From assembly GCA_023418595.1 (NCBI GenBank), contig JAEZZI010000026.1:186001-250000 (forward strand): DNA of 64,000 nt, given 5' to 3'. The translations under genes were made by a program, and so were the position numbers. Each line of letters starts with the position of its first letter. Position 1 is the stretch's first letter. This document shows, piece after piece, positions 8,005-17,327 of this stretch. The notes below the pieces were generated by a model. It was not told the origin of the DNA, made no database searches, and saw nothing but the letters and a program-made list of their open reading frames with translations. The DNA is from Pseudomonadota bacterium (GTDB taxonomy: Bacteria; Pseudomonadota; Alphaproteobacteria; Sphingomonadales; Sphingomonadaceae).

Positions 8005-9615
8005 CTAACCCGCCAGATCAAAACTGTCCGCGCGCGCAAGATTCCAGGCGGCGCTGTAAAAGTCGCGGTTGTGCGATCCGCTCAACAGCTCCCCATCTTC
8101 TAGAAAGATGTGGAGCTGTGAGAATAAACGGATTTCCGTCATTGAGACGCGTCGAACCAGATGATGCGCGCTCAGCTGCGACGGATGCGTCAGCCCTGCG
8201 GCCGCCGTCATTTCCGCCAAAGCCTTCATCGTGTTACGGTGGAACGAGTGAACCCGCTCGGCCTTGTCAGGGACGACGAGCGCGCGCTGCCGTATGGGGT
8301 CCTGGGTCGCGACCCCAACCGGGCAGCGGTTCGTATGACACGATAGCGACTGGATGCACCCAAGCGCAAACATGAACCCGCGACCAGCATTGGTCCAGTC
8401 CGCGCCAAGCGCCATTACAGCGGCGATGTCGAACGCGCTGACGATCTTGCCTGCCGCCCCAATCTTGATCTTGCTGCGAAGTCCCGCCCCGACAAGGGTA
8501 TTGTGAACGAACAGCAGGCTTTCACGCATCGGCATTCCCAGATTATCGGCAAATTCGACTGGCGCAGCGCCCGTCCCCCCTTCTGCGCCGTCGACCACGA
8601 TGAAATCGGGATGAATACCGGTTTCGCGCATCGCCTTCACCATGCCCATGAATTCCCAGGGATGGCCGACACACAGCTTAAATCCGACCGGCTTTCCCTT
8701 GGAGAGCCGCCGCATGTGCGCGACGAAGTGCATCAGCTCGATCGGTGTCGAAAACTCACGGTGGCGCGCAGGCGATATGCAGTCCTGGCCCATCGGCACA
8801 CCGCGTGTGACCGAAATTTCTGCCGTCACCTTTTCGGCCGGCAATATACCACCATGCCCAGGCTTGGCCCCTTGGCTAAGTTTGATCTCGATCATCTTGA
8901 TTTGCCGGTCGGCAGCTTGGTCCGCAAAGCGGGCGGGATCAAACCGCCCGTCCGCCGTCCTGCACCCGAAATAGCCGCTGCCGATCTCCCAGATCAGGTC
9001 GCCGCCATGCTCGCGGTGATAGGAACTGATCGCCCCTTCGCCGGTGTCATGCGCGAAGCCCCCGAGTTTAGCGCCGTGGTTCAGCGCGCGAATGGCGTTC
9101 GCGCTCAACGCGCCAAAGCTCATCGCCGAAATGTTGAAGATCGAAGCCGGATACGGCTCGGCCCCGTCCTGTCCGCCAATCGGCGTTTTAAACGTCGCCG
9201 GGTCGGCCGGATCCACCGGTCGGGTCGAGTGCGCGATGAACTCGTAGCCCGGCTGGTAAACGTCAACCAGCGTGCCGAAGGCGCGATCGCTGCTCTCATT
9301 CTTCGATCTGGCATATACGAGCGACCGTTGCGCGCGCGAGAACGGCAGCTTGTCGTTGTCGCCTTCAATCAGATATTGTCGCAGCTCGGGCCGGATCTCC
9401 TCGAAGAACCAGCGGAGATGCCCGATGATCGGATAGTTGCGCCGGACCGAGTGGAGAGGTTGCGCGAGATCGTAAAGGCCGATCAGGGACAGGATCGTGC
9501 CGATGACCAACACGGGAATGGACCACGGTGCAGGGAAATAGATGCCCGACACGATGGCGCTGATGATGCAAAGACCAAGCATCGTAAAGCGAGTGAGCAG
9601 CACCGAATTATCCAC
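8005..9615 (-). CDS. FMN-binding glutamate synthase family protein, membrane-anchored
   Basis: 536 residues. Two N-terminal hydrophobic helices (residues about 8-48) anchor the protein, followed by the GltS-like FMN barrel. Its motifs are FNISAMSFGALS, GEGAISSYH, EIKLSQGAKPGHGG, GVPMGQDCISP, DFIVVDGAEGGTGAAP and the Cys cluster CIQSLSCHTNRCPVGVAT, which in glutamate synthase holds the 3Fe-4S centre. Stand-alone proteins of this kind (about 500 residues) lack the glutaminase domain. Their exact redox reaction is not settled. The start at 9615 keeps both membrane helices. No partner gene adjoins it, so it is probably monocistronic. Confidence 0.88.
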   Translation of the reverse strand: MDNSVLLTRFTMLGLCIISAIVSGIYFPAPWSIPVLVIGTILSLIGLYDLAQPLHSVRRNYPIIGHLRWFFEEIRPELRQYLIEGDNDKLPFSRAQRSLVYARSKNESSDRAFGTLVDVYQPGYEFIAHSTRPVDPADPATFKTPIGGQDGAEPYPASIFNISAMSFGALSANAIRALNHGAKLGGFAHDTGEGAISSYHREHGGDLIWEIGSGYFGCRTADGRFDPARFADQAADRQIKMIEIKLSQGAKPGHGGILPAEKVTAEISVTRGVPMGQDCISPARHREFSTPIELMHFVAHMRRLSKGKPVGFKLCVGHPWEFMGMVKAMRETGIHPDFIVVDGAEGGTGAAPVEFADNLGMPMRESLLFVHNTLVGAGLRSKIKIGAAGKIVSAFDIAAVMALGADWTNAGRGFMFALGCIQSLSCHTNRCPVGVATQDPIRQRALVVPDKAERVHSFHRNTMKALAEMTAAAGLTHPSQLSAHHLVRRVSMTEIRLFSQLHIFLEDGELLSGSHNRDFYSAAWNLARADSFDLAG

Positions 9616-10131
9616 CTGATTCCCGAACGCGCCTCCGAAATCTTTGCCGGACGCACGAATATCTTTCGTTGAGTTAGCACGGGCGGAATTCCGCCGGGAG
9701 CCTAGATCGCCTGCGACGACCTAGGGGTGCAGGCGCGCGGTGCTGCTGCCCGAAGGGATGGCGTGCGCCAGAGTGGATGCGGCCATGTGCATACGGGTTC
9801 ATTGGCTCTTCAACGTGTTTTTTGCAAGTAGGCCCGAGCATTCGATAACTTGGGATGTCAAAAGGATCTGGCAGAAAGATCGCATCTTGTTTTGATTGGG
9901 ATCGCAAGGGTCATTCGATCTGATCGTCGCATCGCCAACAGCCAAGCGCTCCAATTCCCTCATTCAAGTAACCTTCAGGGGCGCGTAAAAGCGGCTTGGC
10001 GGCTATGTGTGCTCGCAGGCTAAAGCCAATGGCTATTGATCTCATTGCAGGCATTTGTGTGTGCATCGCTGCGTGCGCGCTTGGCATCGCGCACAACCCT
10101 GCGTGAAATGGCTGTCGATTGGTGAACGGCT
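9616..10131. other. Intergenic, no convincing gene
   Basis: About 516 bases between two genes on the minus strand. The short minus-strand frames here have no initiation signal, no homology and poor composition. It must carry the promoter of the glutamate synthase family gene; no clear hexamers were picked out. Confidence 0.45.
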
Positions 10132-10995
10132 TCACATGTTGGTCTGTTCGGGCGGGATGCCATTTGGCAGATCGGCGGGACTTGAGGGGTTCGCCTTGAG
10201 ATCGAGGTGCGCCCCCAACCCGTAGCAGGTCATCGAAATCGAGCCCATCGCATAGCCGCGCAGCAGCGGGTTGACCGTCACACCTTCCGCAGCCGCGAGA
10301 CCCGCCAGATACAGCAGCGGAATGAAATGGTCCGGGGTCGGAACAGCCATTTCGTAGTCAGGATCATCCTTCAGGCTCAAGATGTCGCCAGGTGCGCGTG
10401 CGAGTTGTTCGACGACCGCATCGTCGAAGCGCTCGGCCCAATCGAAGGCGGCGTCGGGACGCTGCCATTGCACCTTGCGCAGGTTATGGACGACGTTGCC
10501 GCTGGCGACGATCATGACGCCCTTGTCGCGCAATGGCCCCAGGCGCGCTGCCAGGTCGAGATGATAGTCGAGTGGCTTCAACGCGTTGATCGAGAGTTGC
10601 ACCACCGGCACATCGGCGTCGGGATAAAGATGCGTCAGCACCGACCAGGCGCCGTGATCCAGACCCCATTGGTCGCGATCCAACCCCACCCACTGCGGCT
10701 TGACGACCTCTACGATTTCCTGGGCGACATCCGGCGCACCGGCCGCCGGATAGTCGAAGGCGAACAGCTCGGGCGGGAAACCATAGAAATCATGGATCGT
10801 CCGCGGCTTCCGCATCGCGGTGACCGCCGTCGCGCCGAAAAACCAGTGCGCCGATACGACGAGCACCGCACGCGGCCGTGGAAGACGCTGGCCCATCTCG
10901 CGCCAGGCCTGCGTATAGCCGTTCTCCTCCAGGGTGTTCATCGGACTGCCGTGGCCGATGAACAAAGCCGGCATGCGGTCAATCGTGCTGGTCAT
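10132..10995 (-). CDS. ygiD: Class III extradiol ring-cleavage dioxygenase (YgiD/DODA-like, LigB fold)
   Basis: 287 residues of the LigB-like DODA group. Metal-binding and catalytic residues can be read in order: FIGHGSPMN near residue 10 (His), SAHWFF near residue 45 (His), DHGAWSVL near residue 118 (His), and ASGNVVHNLR near residue 165 (His). E. coli YgiD opens the ring of 4,5-DOPA; plants use a homologue for betalain synthesis. The true substrate in bacteria is unsettled. The ATG at 10995 was chosen because the protein then begins MTSTIDRMPALFIGHG; the open frame upstream is non-coding. A divergent HTH gene starts about 180 bases away. Confidence 0.87.
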   Translation of the reverse strand: MTSTIDRMPALFIGHGSPMNTLEENGYTQAWREMGQRLPRPRAVLVVSAHWFFGATAVTAMRKPRTIHDFYGFPPELFAFDYPAAGAPDVAQEIVEVVKPQWVGLDRDQWGLDHGAWSVLTHLYPDADVPVVQLSINALKPLDYHLDLAARLGPLRDKGVMIVASGNVVHNLRKVQWQRPDAAFDWAERFDDAVVEQLARAPGDILSLKDDPDYEMAVPTPDHFIPLLYLAGLAAAEGVTVNPLLRGYAMGSISMTCYGLGAHLDLKANPSSPADLPNGIPPEQTNM

Positions 10996-11174
10996 GTCGA
11001 TCTCCCGCGCAACTTCGAATCGGATAAGAATGGCTGGAATAGTCCGGGAACGTGCTGCAAAAGATCGGCCCGGACAAGGGTTTGAGCAGCTGGCAGCGTG
11101 ACCGCTACGAGAACGTCGTTCCACTCGACACGCCGGTCGCGCATCCGCCACAATCGATGGGAAAGGCCAGGCAC

Positions 11175-11498
11175 ATGACCGATAAACTCCAGATCAGCGG
11201 TCGCATCATCACCGCGGCTCGGGGCCTGACCGGCGTCAGCCGAGACGATTTCGCCGCCGCAGCCGGCCTTTCCGTCGGAGTCCTGGCAGCGATCGAACGC
11301 AGCGGAGGCGCGTTCGTCCAGTCTGAACCCGACCTCAAAGGGCTTGCACGTGGACTCGAACATTTCGGAGTCGTCATCGTCCCAGAAGGCGATGGAATGG
11401 GCGCGGGCGTCAGACTGAAGTTCACCCGGCAGGACGTGCGGCAGATTGCTCGCCTGGAAGGCGAAGGCGGTCCGATCGGTTCCGACGACGCGCCTTGA
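11175..11498 (+). CDS. Small helix-turn-helix (XRE-like) DNA-binding protein
   Basis: 107 residues. The N-terminal part fits a five-helix Cro/XRE domain: ISGRIITAARGLTGVSRDDFAAAAGLSVGVLAAIERSGG, with the 'LS...L..IE' turn at the recognition helix. The next segment (LKGLARGLEHFGVVIVPEGDGMGAGVRLK) is the usual tail of short alphaproteobacterial XRE proteins, where a late-acting helix leads into a beta hairpin. Likely a local transcription regulator. It diverges from the dioxygenase gene, which is the obvious candidate target. Confidence 0.7.
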   Translation: MTDKLQISGRIITAARGLTGVSRDDFAAAAGLSVGVLAAIERSGGAFVQSEPDLKGLARGLEHFGVVIVPEGDGMGAGVRLKFTRQDVRQIARLEGEGGPIGSDDAP

Positions 11499-11582
11499 TC
11501 GACGATCGATTGCAACACGACGGCGGCGGACTTGCACGCGCGACGCCGCTTCGTGCCGGTAGCACCGTCTTCCGGCTCGCTG

Positions 11583-12225
11583 CTAGCGGTAGACCATGCC
11601 GCCGTCCGTCAGGATGGACTGTCCGGTTATGTAATCCGAATCGTCACTGGCGAGAAAAGCGACCAGCGCGGCGACGTCTTCGGGCGTCTGCGCGCGACCA
11701 AGCGCGATCCCTTCGACATATTTCTCGTAGGTCTGGCCCTTGGGCGTGCCGGTAATTTCGGAGAAGCGCTCATCGATCTCGACCCACATATCGGTGCCGA
11801 CGATGCCGGGGCAGTAAGCGTTGACGGTGATCCCGGCGCTTGCATACTCCTTCGCCGCAGCCTGGGTCAGTGCGCGAACGGCGAACTTGCTCGCGGAATA
11901 GGCACCCAGCATCGCGAAGCCGTCATGGCCGGCGATCGAGCACGCGCTGATGATCTTGCCCTTCTGTCCGCGGTCCTTGAACTTCTTGGCGGCGGCTTGG
12001 ATCCCCCATAGAACACCATCGACGTTGATGCGAAAGATCGACTCCATGTCTTCGGGCGTGATGTCGTCGATCGGCTTGACCTGCGCGATGCCGGCATTGT
12101 TGATCATCACGTCGAGGCCGCCGAGTTCCTTTTCGGCGTGGTCGATGGCGGCAAAGACCTGATCGCGTTCACTAACGTCGACCACGAATGTGGTGGCCTT
12201 ACGTCCCAACGCCTCCACCTCCTTT
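11583..12225 (-). pseudogene. SDR dehydrogenase (acetoin/butanediol dehydrogenase-like), N-terminus lost
   Basis: About 210 residues remain. They cover KEVEALGRKATTFVVDVSERD, the DVMINNAGIAQ motif, CSIAG (catalytic Ser), YSASK (catalytic Tyr/Lys), the CPGIVGTDMW segment and the C-terminal SILTDGGMVYR. This is the pattern of BudC-like meso-2,3-butanediol / diacetyl reductases. The TGxxxGxG NAD-binding start (about 45 residues) is missing. Upstream of about 12225 the minus-strand frame becomes the antisense of a different, plus-strand gene (Toprim remnant). So foreign DNA replaced the 5' end. Without the Rossmann loop the enzyme cannot work. The junction is placed within about 10 bases by where each homology fades. 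Confidence 0.8.
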
Positions 12226-12228
12226 CGA

Positions 12229-12635
12229 ACGGACACGTCGTCGGGATCCAGCGCACCTTCCTCGACCCGCAGGGCCGCAAGACCGGCCGCCCGCCGCGCA
12301 TGAGCCTCGGCCAGATCCGCGGCGGCGCGCTGCGCCTCGGCCCGGTCGCACCGCGCATCATGCTCGCCACCGCGACCGAGGACGCGCTGTCCCTCGCCCG
12401 CATGCATCCCGGCGCATCGGTCTGGGCCGCCTTCGGCGATGCCAACCTCGCGCACGTCTCGCTGCCGAAGGAGGTGAAGGAGGTGGTGCTGTGCGGCGAC
12501 GCCGATCCGCAGGGCCGCGCCGCCGTTGCGGACGCCGCTGCCGCCTTCGCCGATCGCCGGATCGCGGTCGACACGCTGTTCCCGCACGCAGGCGCCAAGG
12601 ACTTCAACGAGGAGTGGGTGCTGCTGCATGCCTAA
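12229..12635 (+). pseudogene. C-terminal remnant of a Toprim-domain (plasmid/ICE primase-like) protein
   Basis: The frame is open from 12138 but family sequence starts at about GHVVGIQRTFLDPQGRK. It goes on through LGPVAPRIMLATATEDALS, WAAFGDANLAH and EVVLCGDADPQGRAA (the Toprim D-x-D strand), and ends EEWVLLHA. This is the C-terminal Toprim part of the DUF7146-type proteins found in conjugative and integrative elements of alphaproteobacteria; the N-terminal zinc/primase portion is missing. The loss point coincides with the broken SDR gene on the other strand, so this marks the edge of an inserted block or a deletion joint. The ATP-independent Toprim fold alone is unlikely to act. Confidence 0.7.
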
Positions 12636-12716
12636 ACGGCCCATGCGGCAGGCCAGGCCTCCGCCCTGAGCGCGGACTGCTCCCGCCATTCCCCATCCAC
12701 ATCCACGCGCGGCGCT

Positions 12717-13422
12717 GTGGCCCGCGCGAAGAAGACCTCCATGCCCAAGAAGAAGTCCCCCGGCACCGCGCTGGTGCCCGTGCCTCCCGTCGTCAACTCC
12801 ATCCGACCGATGGCCGGCGACCTCGTCCGCGTCGATGCCGTCTACAAGGTGCCCGCCATCCGCCCGCACGGCGATGGTCCTTGGCAGGCCGAAGCCGAGA
12901 AGATCGCCTGGACCGACCCGATGACCGGCTACGGCTGCATCATCCGGCGGTCCCCAGACGGCGGCTACCTCTGCGGCTATGTGGCCGTCCCGCCCGGCCA
13001 CCCGCTCTACGAGCGCTGGCATCGCACGCTCGTCGGCTGGAACCTGCGCGTCTACAACGCGCTGGACTACTCAGCACACTGCGCGCGGAACGAGCCCGAG
13101 AGCCGCAATATCTGCCATGTCGTCGTCCGCCTCGACACGTCTCGCCAGCGGATCTTCGAGAACGCGGCGGCTGCGCACGACGACGCCTGGTGGTTCGGCT
13201 TCTCCTGCAACGGCGAGTCCGACCTCGTCCCGGGCATCAGCCATCGCACGGAAGATCAATCCCGACGGCATCGATGAACTCACCTACCGGAACGAGGCCT
13301 TCGTCTATCGCAAATGCACCCGCCTCGCAGCGCAGCTGAAGGCAGTCGAACGCGGCCTCGATCCCGCTGAACTCGACGGGACGGTCCACGCACCCCGTCT
13401 TTCCGACCGGTCGGAGGGCTGA
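12717..13422 (+). pseudogene. ICE/plasmid-type hypothetical gene with a frameshift
   Basis: The first frame begins at GTG 12717 or ATG 12741 and encodes a conserved-looking globular protein (LVRVDAVYKVPAIR, GYGCIIRRSPDGGYLCGYV, HPLYERWH, HDDAWWFGFSCNGESDLVPG). It stops at 13277 in a basic tail. The protein clearly resumes in another frame near 13245 (ARKINPDGIDELTYRNEAF, YRKCTRLAAQLKAV) and ends at 13422. The join reads smoothly as one protein of about 225 residues, so one frameshift near 13235-13250 split it. No function is known. It sits just before the gene at 13427, five bases away, so the two formed an operon. Confidence 0.55.
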
Positions 13423-13426
13423 GCCA

Positions 13427-14197
13427 ATGAACAGCGAGGACATCGATCGCGAGCTGCCATGGGGATACTGGCTCGAACTCCGCCCCGACTACGGCAACCA
13501 GAGCACGTTCGTCGATCGCGCCACGGGCCAGACCTGGCGGACGCTGCGCGAAGCCTTCTGGCGGGGGCGGCTGGGAATGCCCAACATCAACGACGAGCCG
13601 CCCCCGGCCGAGCTGGAACGCCTGCACGCGGTCCTGGCGGCAACGGCGCGGCGGACGATGGGCACCACCGAAGCGGCGGACGACCTGTTCGATGGCTCGA
13701 GGTCGTTTGCCAGCATGTATCACATCTGGCTCCACACCACCGGCCTCGTGGTTAGGCACGAGCTCACCAACGAAGGGTGGTCGGTGCTAGCCATGCTGCA
13801 CGCGACACGGAACCCCGACGTGCGCGCCGAACGACCGTCCGCCGCGACGATCGCGCAGCTGAGCGAGCTGGGTCTCGGACCGGAGGATCGCGAAGCGCGC
13901 CTCAGGCGCGTCGAACAGGAGGCGGCAAAGTGGGACGTCAACTTCTACCGCGACGTCCATGCCGGTCGCCCGGCCGTCATCCTGGCAGTGCGGACGCACG
14001 GGCCAGTCCCTCCCATGAAGCGCATCTGGGAGATCGGCTTCGCCACGGCAGAACAGCGTGACCGCTTCTACGACTGGCTGTGCCACCGTCTCGATCGCTG
14101 GCCGTTCTGGTGCGCTTCGGCAAGCGACTTCGGTGCTGGTGCACTCACGCACACGCTTATGGTCGCGATGGCGGCTTCGATCGAGGACGGGCCTTGA
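13427..14197 (+). CDS. Hypothetical protein of mobile-element type
   Basis: 256 residues, soluble, with no recognised domain. The N-terminus (ELPWGYWLELRPDYGNQSTFVDRATGQTW) is followed by a helical part and a C-terminal alpha/beta part (IWEIGFATAEQRDRFYDWLCHRLDRWPFWCASA). It begins five bases after the frameshifted gene upstream and has the same dense GC-rich codon style, so I take both as cargo of the same element that broke the SDR gene. The C-terminal segment resembles single-strand-binding or beta-grasp style folds only vaguely; no function is offered. Confidence 0.55.
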   Translation: MNSEDIDRELPWGYWLELRPDYGNQSTFVDRATGQTWRTLREAFWRGRLGMPNINDEPPPAELERLHAVLAATARRTMGTTEAADDLFDGSRSFASMYHIWLHTTGLVVRHELTNEGWSVLAMLHATRNPDVRAERPSAATIAQLSELGLGPEDREARLRRVEQEAAKWDVNFYRDVHAGRPAVILAVRTHGPVPPMKRIWEIGFATAEQRDRFYDWLCHRLDRWPFWCASASDFGAGALTHTLMVAMAASIEDGP

Positions 14198-14262
14198 GCT
14201 GTCAGCCGGTCGCCGACTGCAGTGGATGGCCAGCAACCGTCTACCTAGTCGGGCGGCCCCAC

Positions 14263-14496
14263 TCATTCAGACAAGTTGATCGACTTCGAGCCTATCGCGT
14301 CGAGACACTCGATCATGAATGCCGCGGTGAAGCTCCCGCGCGACACCTTGTTCCTGATCTTCGCCTCTGTTTCCATGATGCCCCGCGCGCGGAGAGCTTC
14401 AGCAAGAGCCGCGTATGTGAAGCCCTTCCTCTTCAGCTCCGACTTTATCAGTCTCTTAGCGCGCTCGCTGCCGCCATCTCGACCGGCTGTCATCAT
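14263..14496 (-). CDS. DUF6471-family small HTH-like protein
   Basis: 77 residues. The sequence RAKRLIKSELKRKGFTYAAL, then ALRARGIMETEAKIRNKVSRG and FTAAFMIECLDAIGSKSI, matches the DUF6471 pattern: a lambda-repressor-like helix bundle with 'ET.A.IRNK.SRG.F.AAF...CL.AIG'. Such proteins often occur singly near mobile and defence genes and may act as small regulators. It lies divergently, about 135 bases from the restriction-modification operon beginning at 14632, so it is a candidate repressor of that operon. This role is inference from position. Confidence 0.7.
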   Translation of the reverse strand: MMTAGRDGGSERAKRLIKSELKRKGFTYAALAEALRARGIMETEAKIRNKVSRGSFTAAFMIECLDAIGSKSINLSE

Positions 14497-14631
14497 TACC
14501 CCTCAATAGCCGAGGTCGCGAATATGGAGATCATCACCACAATTTCCGCGATAAAGTGAGTAGCGATGGCCGTCAACCGATGCTATTATGTTCTAGGCTA
14601 CAGATCGTGGTCTCAACCGGCAAGGGGTCGG

Positions 14632-15579
14632 ATGAGCCGAATCGGAGCGCCGGAGAACGTCGTGAAGACCCAAGCGCTGCTGGAACATTGCGACGGTGAC
14701 GCCGTCATCGATCGGGGTCTGCGATCGGTAAGCGACGTCCGCACGCCGGAGGTGCAGGCCAAGCCGTTCCTCAAGTGGGCTGGCGGCAAGAGCAAGTTGC
14801 TTCCCGCCATCCTGCCCTACGTGCCGTCCCGAATCCGCGACTACCACGAGCCGTTCGTCGGGTCAGGAGCGGTCTTCTTCGCCGTAGCACCGCGCGTATT
14901 TGGAACCTGCCATCTCAGCGACCTCAACGACGAACTCGTCAACGCATGGCAGATCGTGCGCGACGCGCCCGACAAGCTGCTAAGCGCCGTCAAGTGCTAT
15001 GACGGCTTGAACACCGAGGAGGACTATTACCGCGTCCGCGCCGAACGCCCCTCCGACCCGTTCGAACGCGCTGCACGCTTCGTCTACCTCAACCAGACCG
15101 CATGGAACGGGCTATGGCGCGTCAACAAGCACGGCGTGTTCAACGTGCCCTGGGGAGCGCGACCGTTCCGCGGTCTCGATCCAGCTGCGATCTCTTCCGC
15201 CTCGCTCGCCATGTCCGGAGTAGACGTCGAGCATCGCGACTTTAGGGCGGCGATCGCCAACGCTACGCCGGGCGACTTTGTCTACCTCGATCCGCCCTAC
15301 CTTCCCGCGTCCGACACGTCGAAGTTCTGCTTCTACACCAAGAAGCGCTTCGTCGTTCAGGATCTGGAGGAATTGGCCGAACTCTGCGCGCAGATGTCGG
15401 CCAATGGCATTAACTGGATGATGTCCAACCGCGACAACGAGCGCATGCGCAAGTTGTTCGCTCACGCTCGGGTCATTCCGTTCAAGGCTCGGCGCAGCGT
15501 CTCGGCCCAGAACCGGCGCAACATAGAACCCGTTGCGTCTCCGGAGGTCGTCGTCGTCGGAGGTCCGGCATGCCGGTGA
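14632..15579 (+). CDS. Dam-like DNA adenine-N6 methyltransferase (D12 class)
   Basis: 315 residues of the alpha-type N6-adenine methylases. The S-adenosylmethionine motif appears as PFLKWAGGKSKLLPAI (46-60), followed by EPFVGSGAVFF and the catalytic LDPPYLP at residues 219-225. The C-terminal MSNRDNERMRKLF...RRNIEP matches Dam/D12 enzymes. It would methylate adenine, possibly in GATC-like sites, but the specificity cannot be read. AAGGGG lies eight bases before the ATG at 14632; the longer frame upstream lacks such a signal. The 3' end overlaps the McrB-like gene by 10 bases. As the first gene of a McrBC operon it should protect host DNA from the nuclease. Confidence 0.88.
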   Translation: MSRIGAPENVVKTQALLEHCDGDAVIDRGLRSVSDVRTPEVQAKPFLKWAGGKSKLLPAILPYVPSRIRDYHEPFVGSGAVFFAVAPRVFGTCHLSDLNDELVNAWQIVRDAPDKLLSAVKCYDGLNTEEDYYRVRAERPSDPFERAARFVYLNQTAWNGLWRVNKHGVFNVPWGARPFRGLDPAAISSASLAMSGVDVEHRDFRAAIANATPGDFVYLDPPYLPASDTSKFCFYTKKRFVVQDLEELAELCAQMSANGINWMMSNRDNERMRKLFAHARVIPFKARRSVSAQNRRNIEPVASPEVVVVGGPACR

Positions 15580-17327
15580 AGGCCGCCACGACTGCCTTCC
15601 TGTGGCGCTTCGGCATAACGAACTTCAAGGCGGCCTACGGTCGCTACTCGCAGGACACCGAATACGCGAAGAACTACTTCCAGACCGACATGGGGGCCAT
15701 GCGCGACAAGTTGGTCGACCTGCTCGGCCACTCCGGCACGGCAGGAGAAGACGTGCCTCTGGAGATCCGGTGGCCCGGTGGACATTTCAAGGACAAGTTC
15801 AGCGTTAAAAACACCGGCACCGACAGGCGCGGTCAAGTTTACATCACCAAGGGAACGACCGTGCAGTCCAAGGCGGTTACGTCCCCCTTCGTGCCGGGTG
15901 ATCCTCACGATCGCGGCAAGGCGCTCACGGGTGACAGCCACCTCCCCACAGCCGCCGACGCCAACGCGCTCCTGCAGTCGATACAGAACGCTGGCACGAA
16001 TCCGTGGTGGATGCTGGTCGCGCTCGAAGGCGAGCAACGCATCCTTCACGCACGCATGATCCTGGAGAACCCGCCGCCCGGGAAGGAGCACTTGGGCCTC
16101 GATCAGCAGCCCAAACGAATAAGGGACGCGATACGGAATGCTGCTCCGAGCGACATCAGCATCTTCGCGGATCTCGCCGTCCCCATCCGGGCGGACAGGA
16201 TCGTCGCCGAGGTCCGGGCTGCCTTCGAACGGAGTCCCAACGTCCTGCTCGTCGGCCCTCCGGGCTGCGGCAAGACCGTCGCGATCGAGGACTTCAAGAA
16301 CATCTACGCCGAGACGGCCTGGTTCGACGCCGACAGCTACGATTCATGGCGAGCCGACAGCCACAAGGTTTACGACACCGCTTTCCGTCCCACGCTCTCT
16401 TACGAATCCTTCGTAGCAGGAATTGCACCTGCCGCAGGTCGAGGCATCCGGCTCGAGGCTCGAAGCGGGCCGCTCGTCGACATGGCGCAATGGTGCCGCG
16501 ACAGCGATCGCGAGGGACTGCTCCTTATCGACGAGTTCAATCGCGGCCCGGCGGCGGCGATATTCGGCGATACGCTCGTGCTTCTGGACAAGCACAAGAG
16601 AAGCGGTGGCGACACCGCCGGTTCTACCATCGCCCAGCCGCACTCCAGCCGCGACATTGACGTCCCGAGAGAGTTCGCGTCGGCCACGGAGCCGCCGTCG
16701 AGGCGCGTGCCGAAGTCATTCTCGCTGCCGCACAATCTGCGCATCATCGGCGCCTTCAACGGATCGGACCGTTCCGTCGCCGCGCTCGACGCGGCGTTGC
16801 TCCGACGCTTCTCGGTCGTCCGTGTCGATCCAGACCCGGACGTGCTTGCAAGGCACCTCGGCCTCGACGCGTTCGATCAGTCCGATCGTGGCTTCGCCGG
16901 CGCGCCGTTCGACACTTGGTCGGGGGACGACGTCCGGCGCCTCGCTGTGCATCTGCTAGTCGCTCTGAACGAGCGCATCCGGCTTCTTCTGGGTTCCGAC
17001 CACCAGATCGGCCACGCACTCCTATGGGAGGTGCCGGTGAACGGCACGCCGGAAATCACCGCGTCGGCGCTGGCGGCGGAGTTCGAGGAGAAGGTCGTCG
17101 GTCGCCTTTCGCAGACACTGCGCGACAAGGATGACTTGCTGGCGGCCATTCTCAACGCGCCCGAGCAGGGCGATCCGGCTGACGACGGCGTCGCTCATTG
17201 GCTCAGCGAGGACACCCGCATCGGACGGTTGGTGGGTCCACGCCTTCAGATCAGCAACCTAAAGAACCTGACATGGGAGGAGCAGCTCCGCCGCCTCGCC
17301 TTCGTGGCGTTCGAGACCGCAATGTGA
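15570..17327 (+). CDS. McrB-like AAA+ nucleotide-dependent restriction motor
   Basis: 585 residues. The N-terminal 200 residues (FGITNFKAAYGRYSQD, then KFSVKNTGTDRRGQVYITK and PWWMLVALEG) form a probable DNA-recognition domain with no sure match; something EcoRII-N-like is possible. The C-terminal AAA+ module has Walker A VGPPGCGKT near 227-235, Walker B LLLIDEFNRG near 318, sensor IIGAFNGSDRS and an arginine-finger segment ALLRRFSVV. 'DEFNR' and 'FNGSDRS' are characteristic of McrB. McrB hexamers hydrolyse GTP and, with McrC, translocate and cut DNA. The gene overlaps the methylase upstream by 10 bases and McrC downstream by 4 bases. Confidence 0.85.
   Translation: MPVKAATTAFLWRFGITNFKAAYGRYSQDTEYAKNYFQTDMGAMRDKLVDLLGHSGTAGEDVPLEIRWPGGHFKDKFSVKNTGTDRRGQVYITKGTTVQSKAVTSPFVPGDPHDRGKALTGDSHLPTAADANALLQSIQNAGTNPWWMLVALEGEQRILHARMILENPPPGKEHLGLDQQPKRIRDAIRNAAPSDISIFADLAVPIRADRIVAEVRAAFERSPNVLLVGPPGCGKTVAIEDFKNIYAETAWFDADSYDSWRADSHKVYDTAFRPTLSYESFVAGIAPAAGRGIRLEARSGPLVDMAQWCRDSDREGLLLIDEFNRGPAAAIFGDTLVLLDKHKRSGGDTAGSTIAQPHSSRDIDVPREFASATEPPSRRVPKSFSLPHNLRIIGAFNGSDRSVAALDAALLRRFSVVRVDPDPDVLARHLGLDAFDQSDRGFAGAPFDTWSGDDVRRLAVHLLVALNERIRLLLGSDHQIGHALLWEVPVNGTPEITASALAAEFEEKVVGRLSQTLRDKDDLLAAILNAPEQGDPADDGVAHWLSEDTRIGRLVGPRLQISNLKNLTWEEQLRRLAFVAFETAM

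Noticed and set aside
8503..9672. A 389-residue plus-strand frame
   Set aside because: Antisense of the glutamate synthase family gene, which has all family motifs.
9674..10135. Two short minus-strand frames between the dioxygenase and the glutamate synthase gene
   Set aside because: No ribosome-binding site or homology; composition is not protein-like.
12188..13339. A 383-residue plus-strand frame overlapping the Toprim remnant
   Set aside because: Very Arg/Pro-rich; it is a shifted shadow of the Toprim remnant and the frameshifted hypothetical gene.
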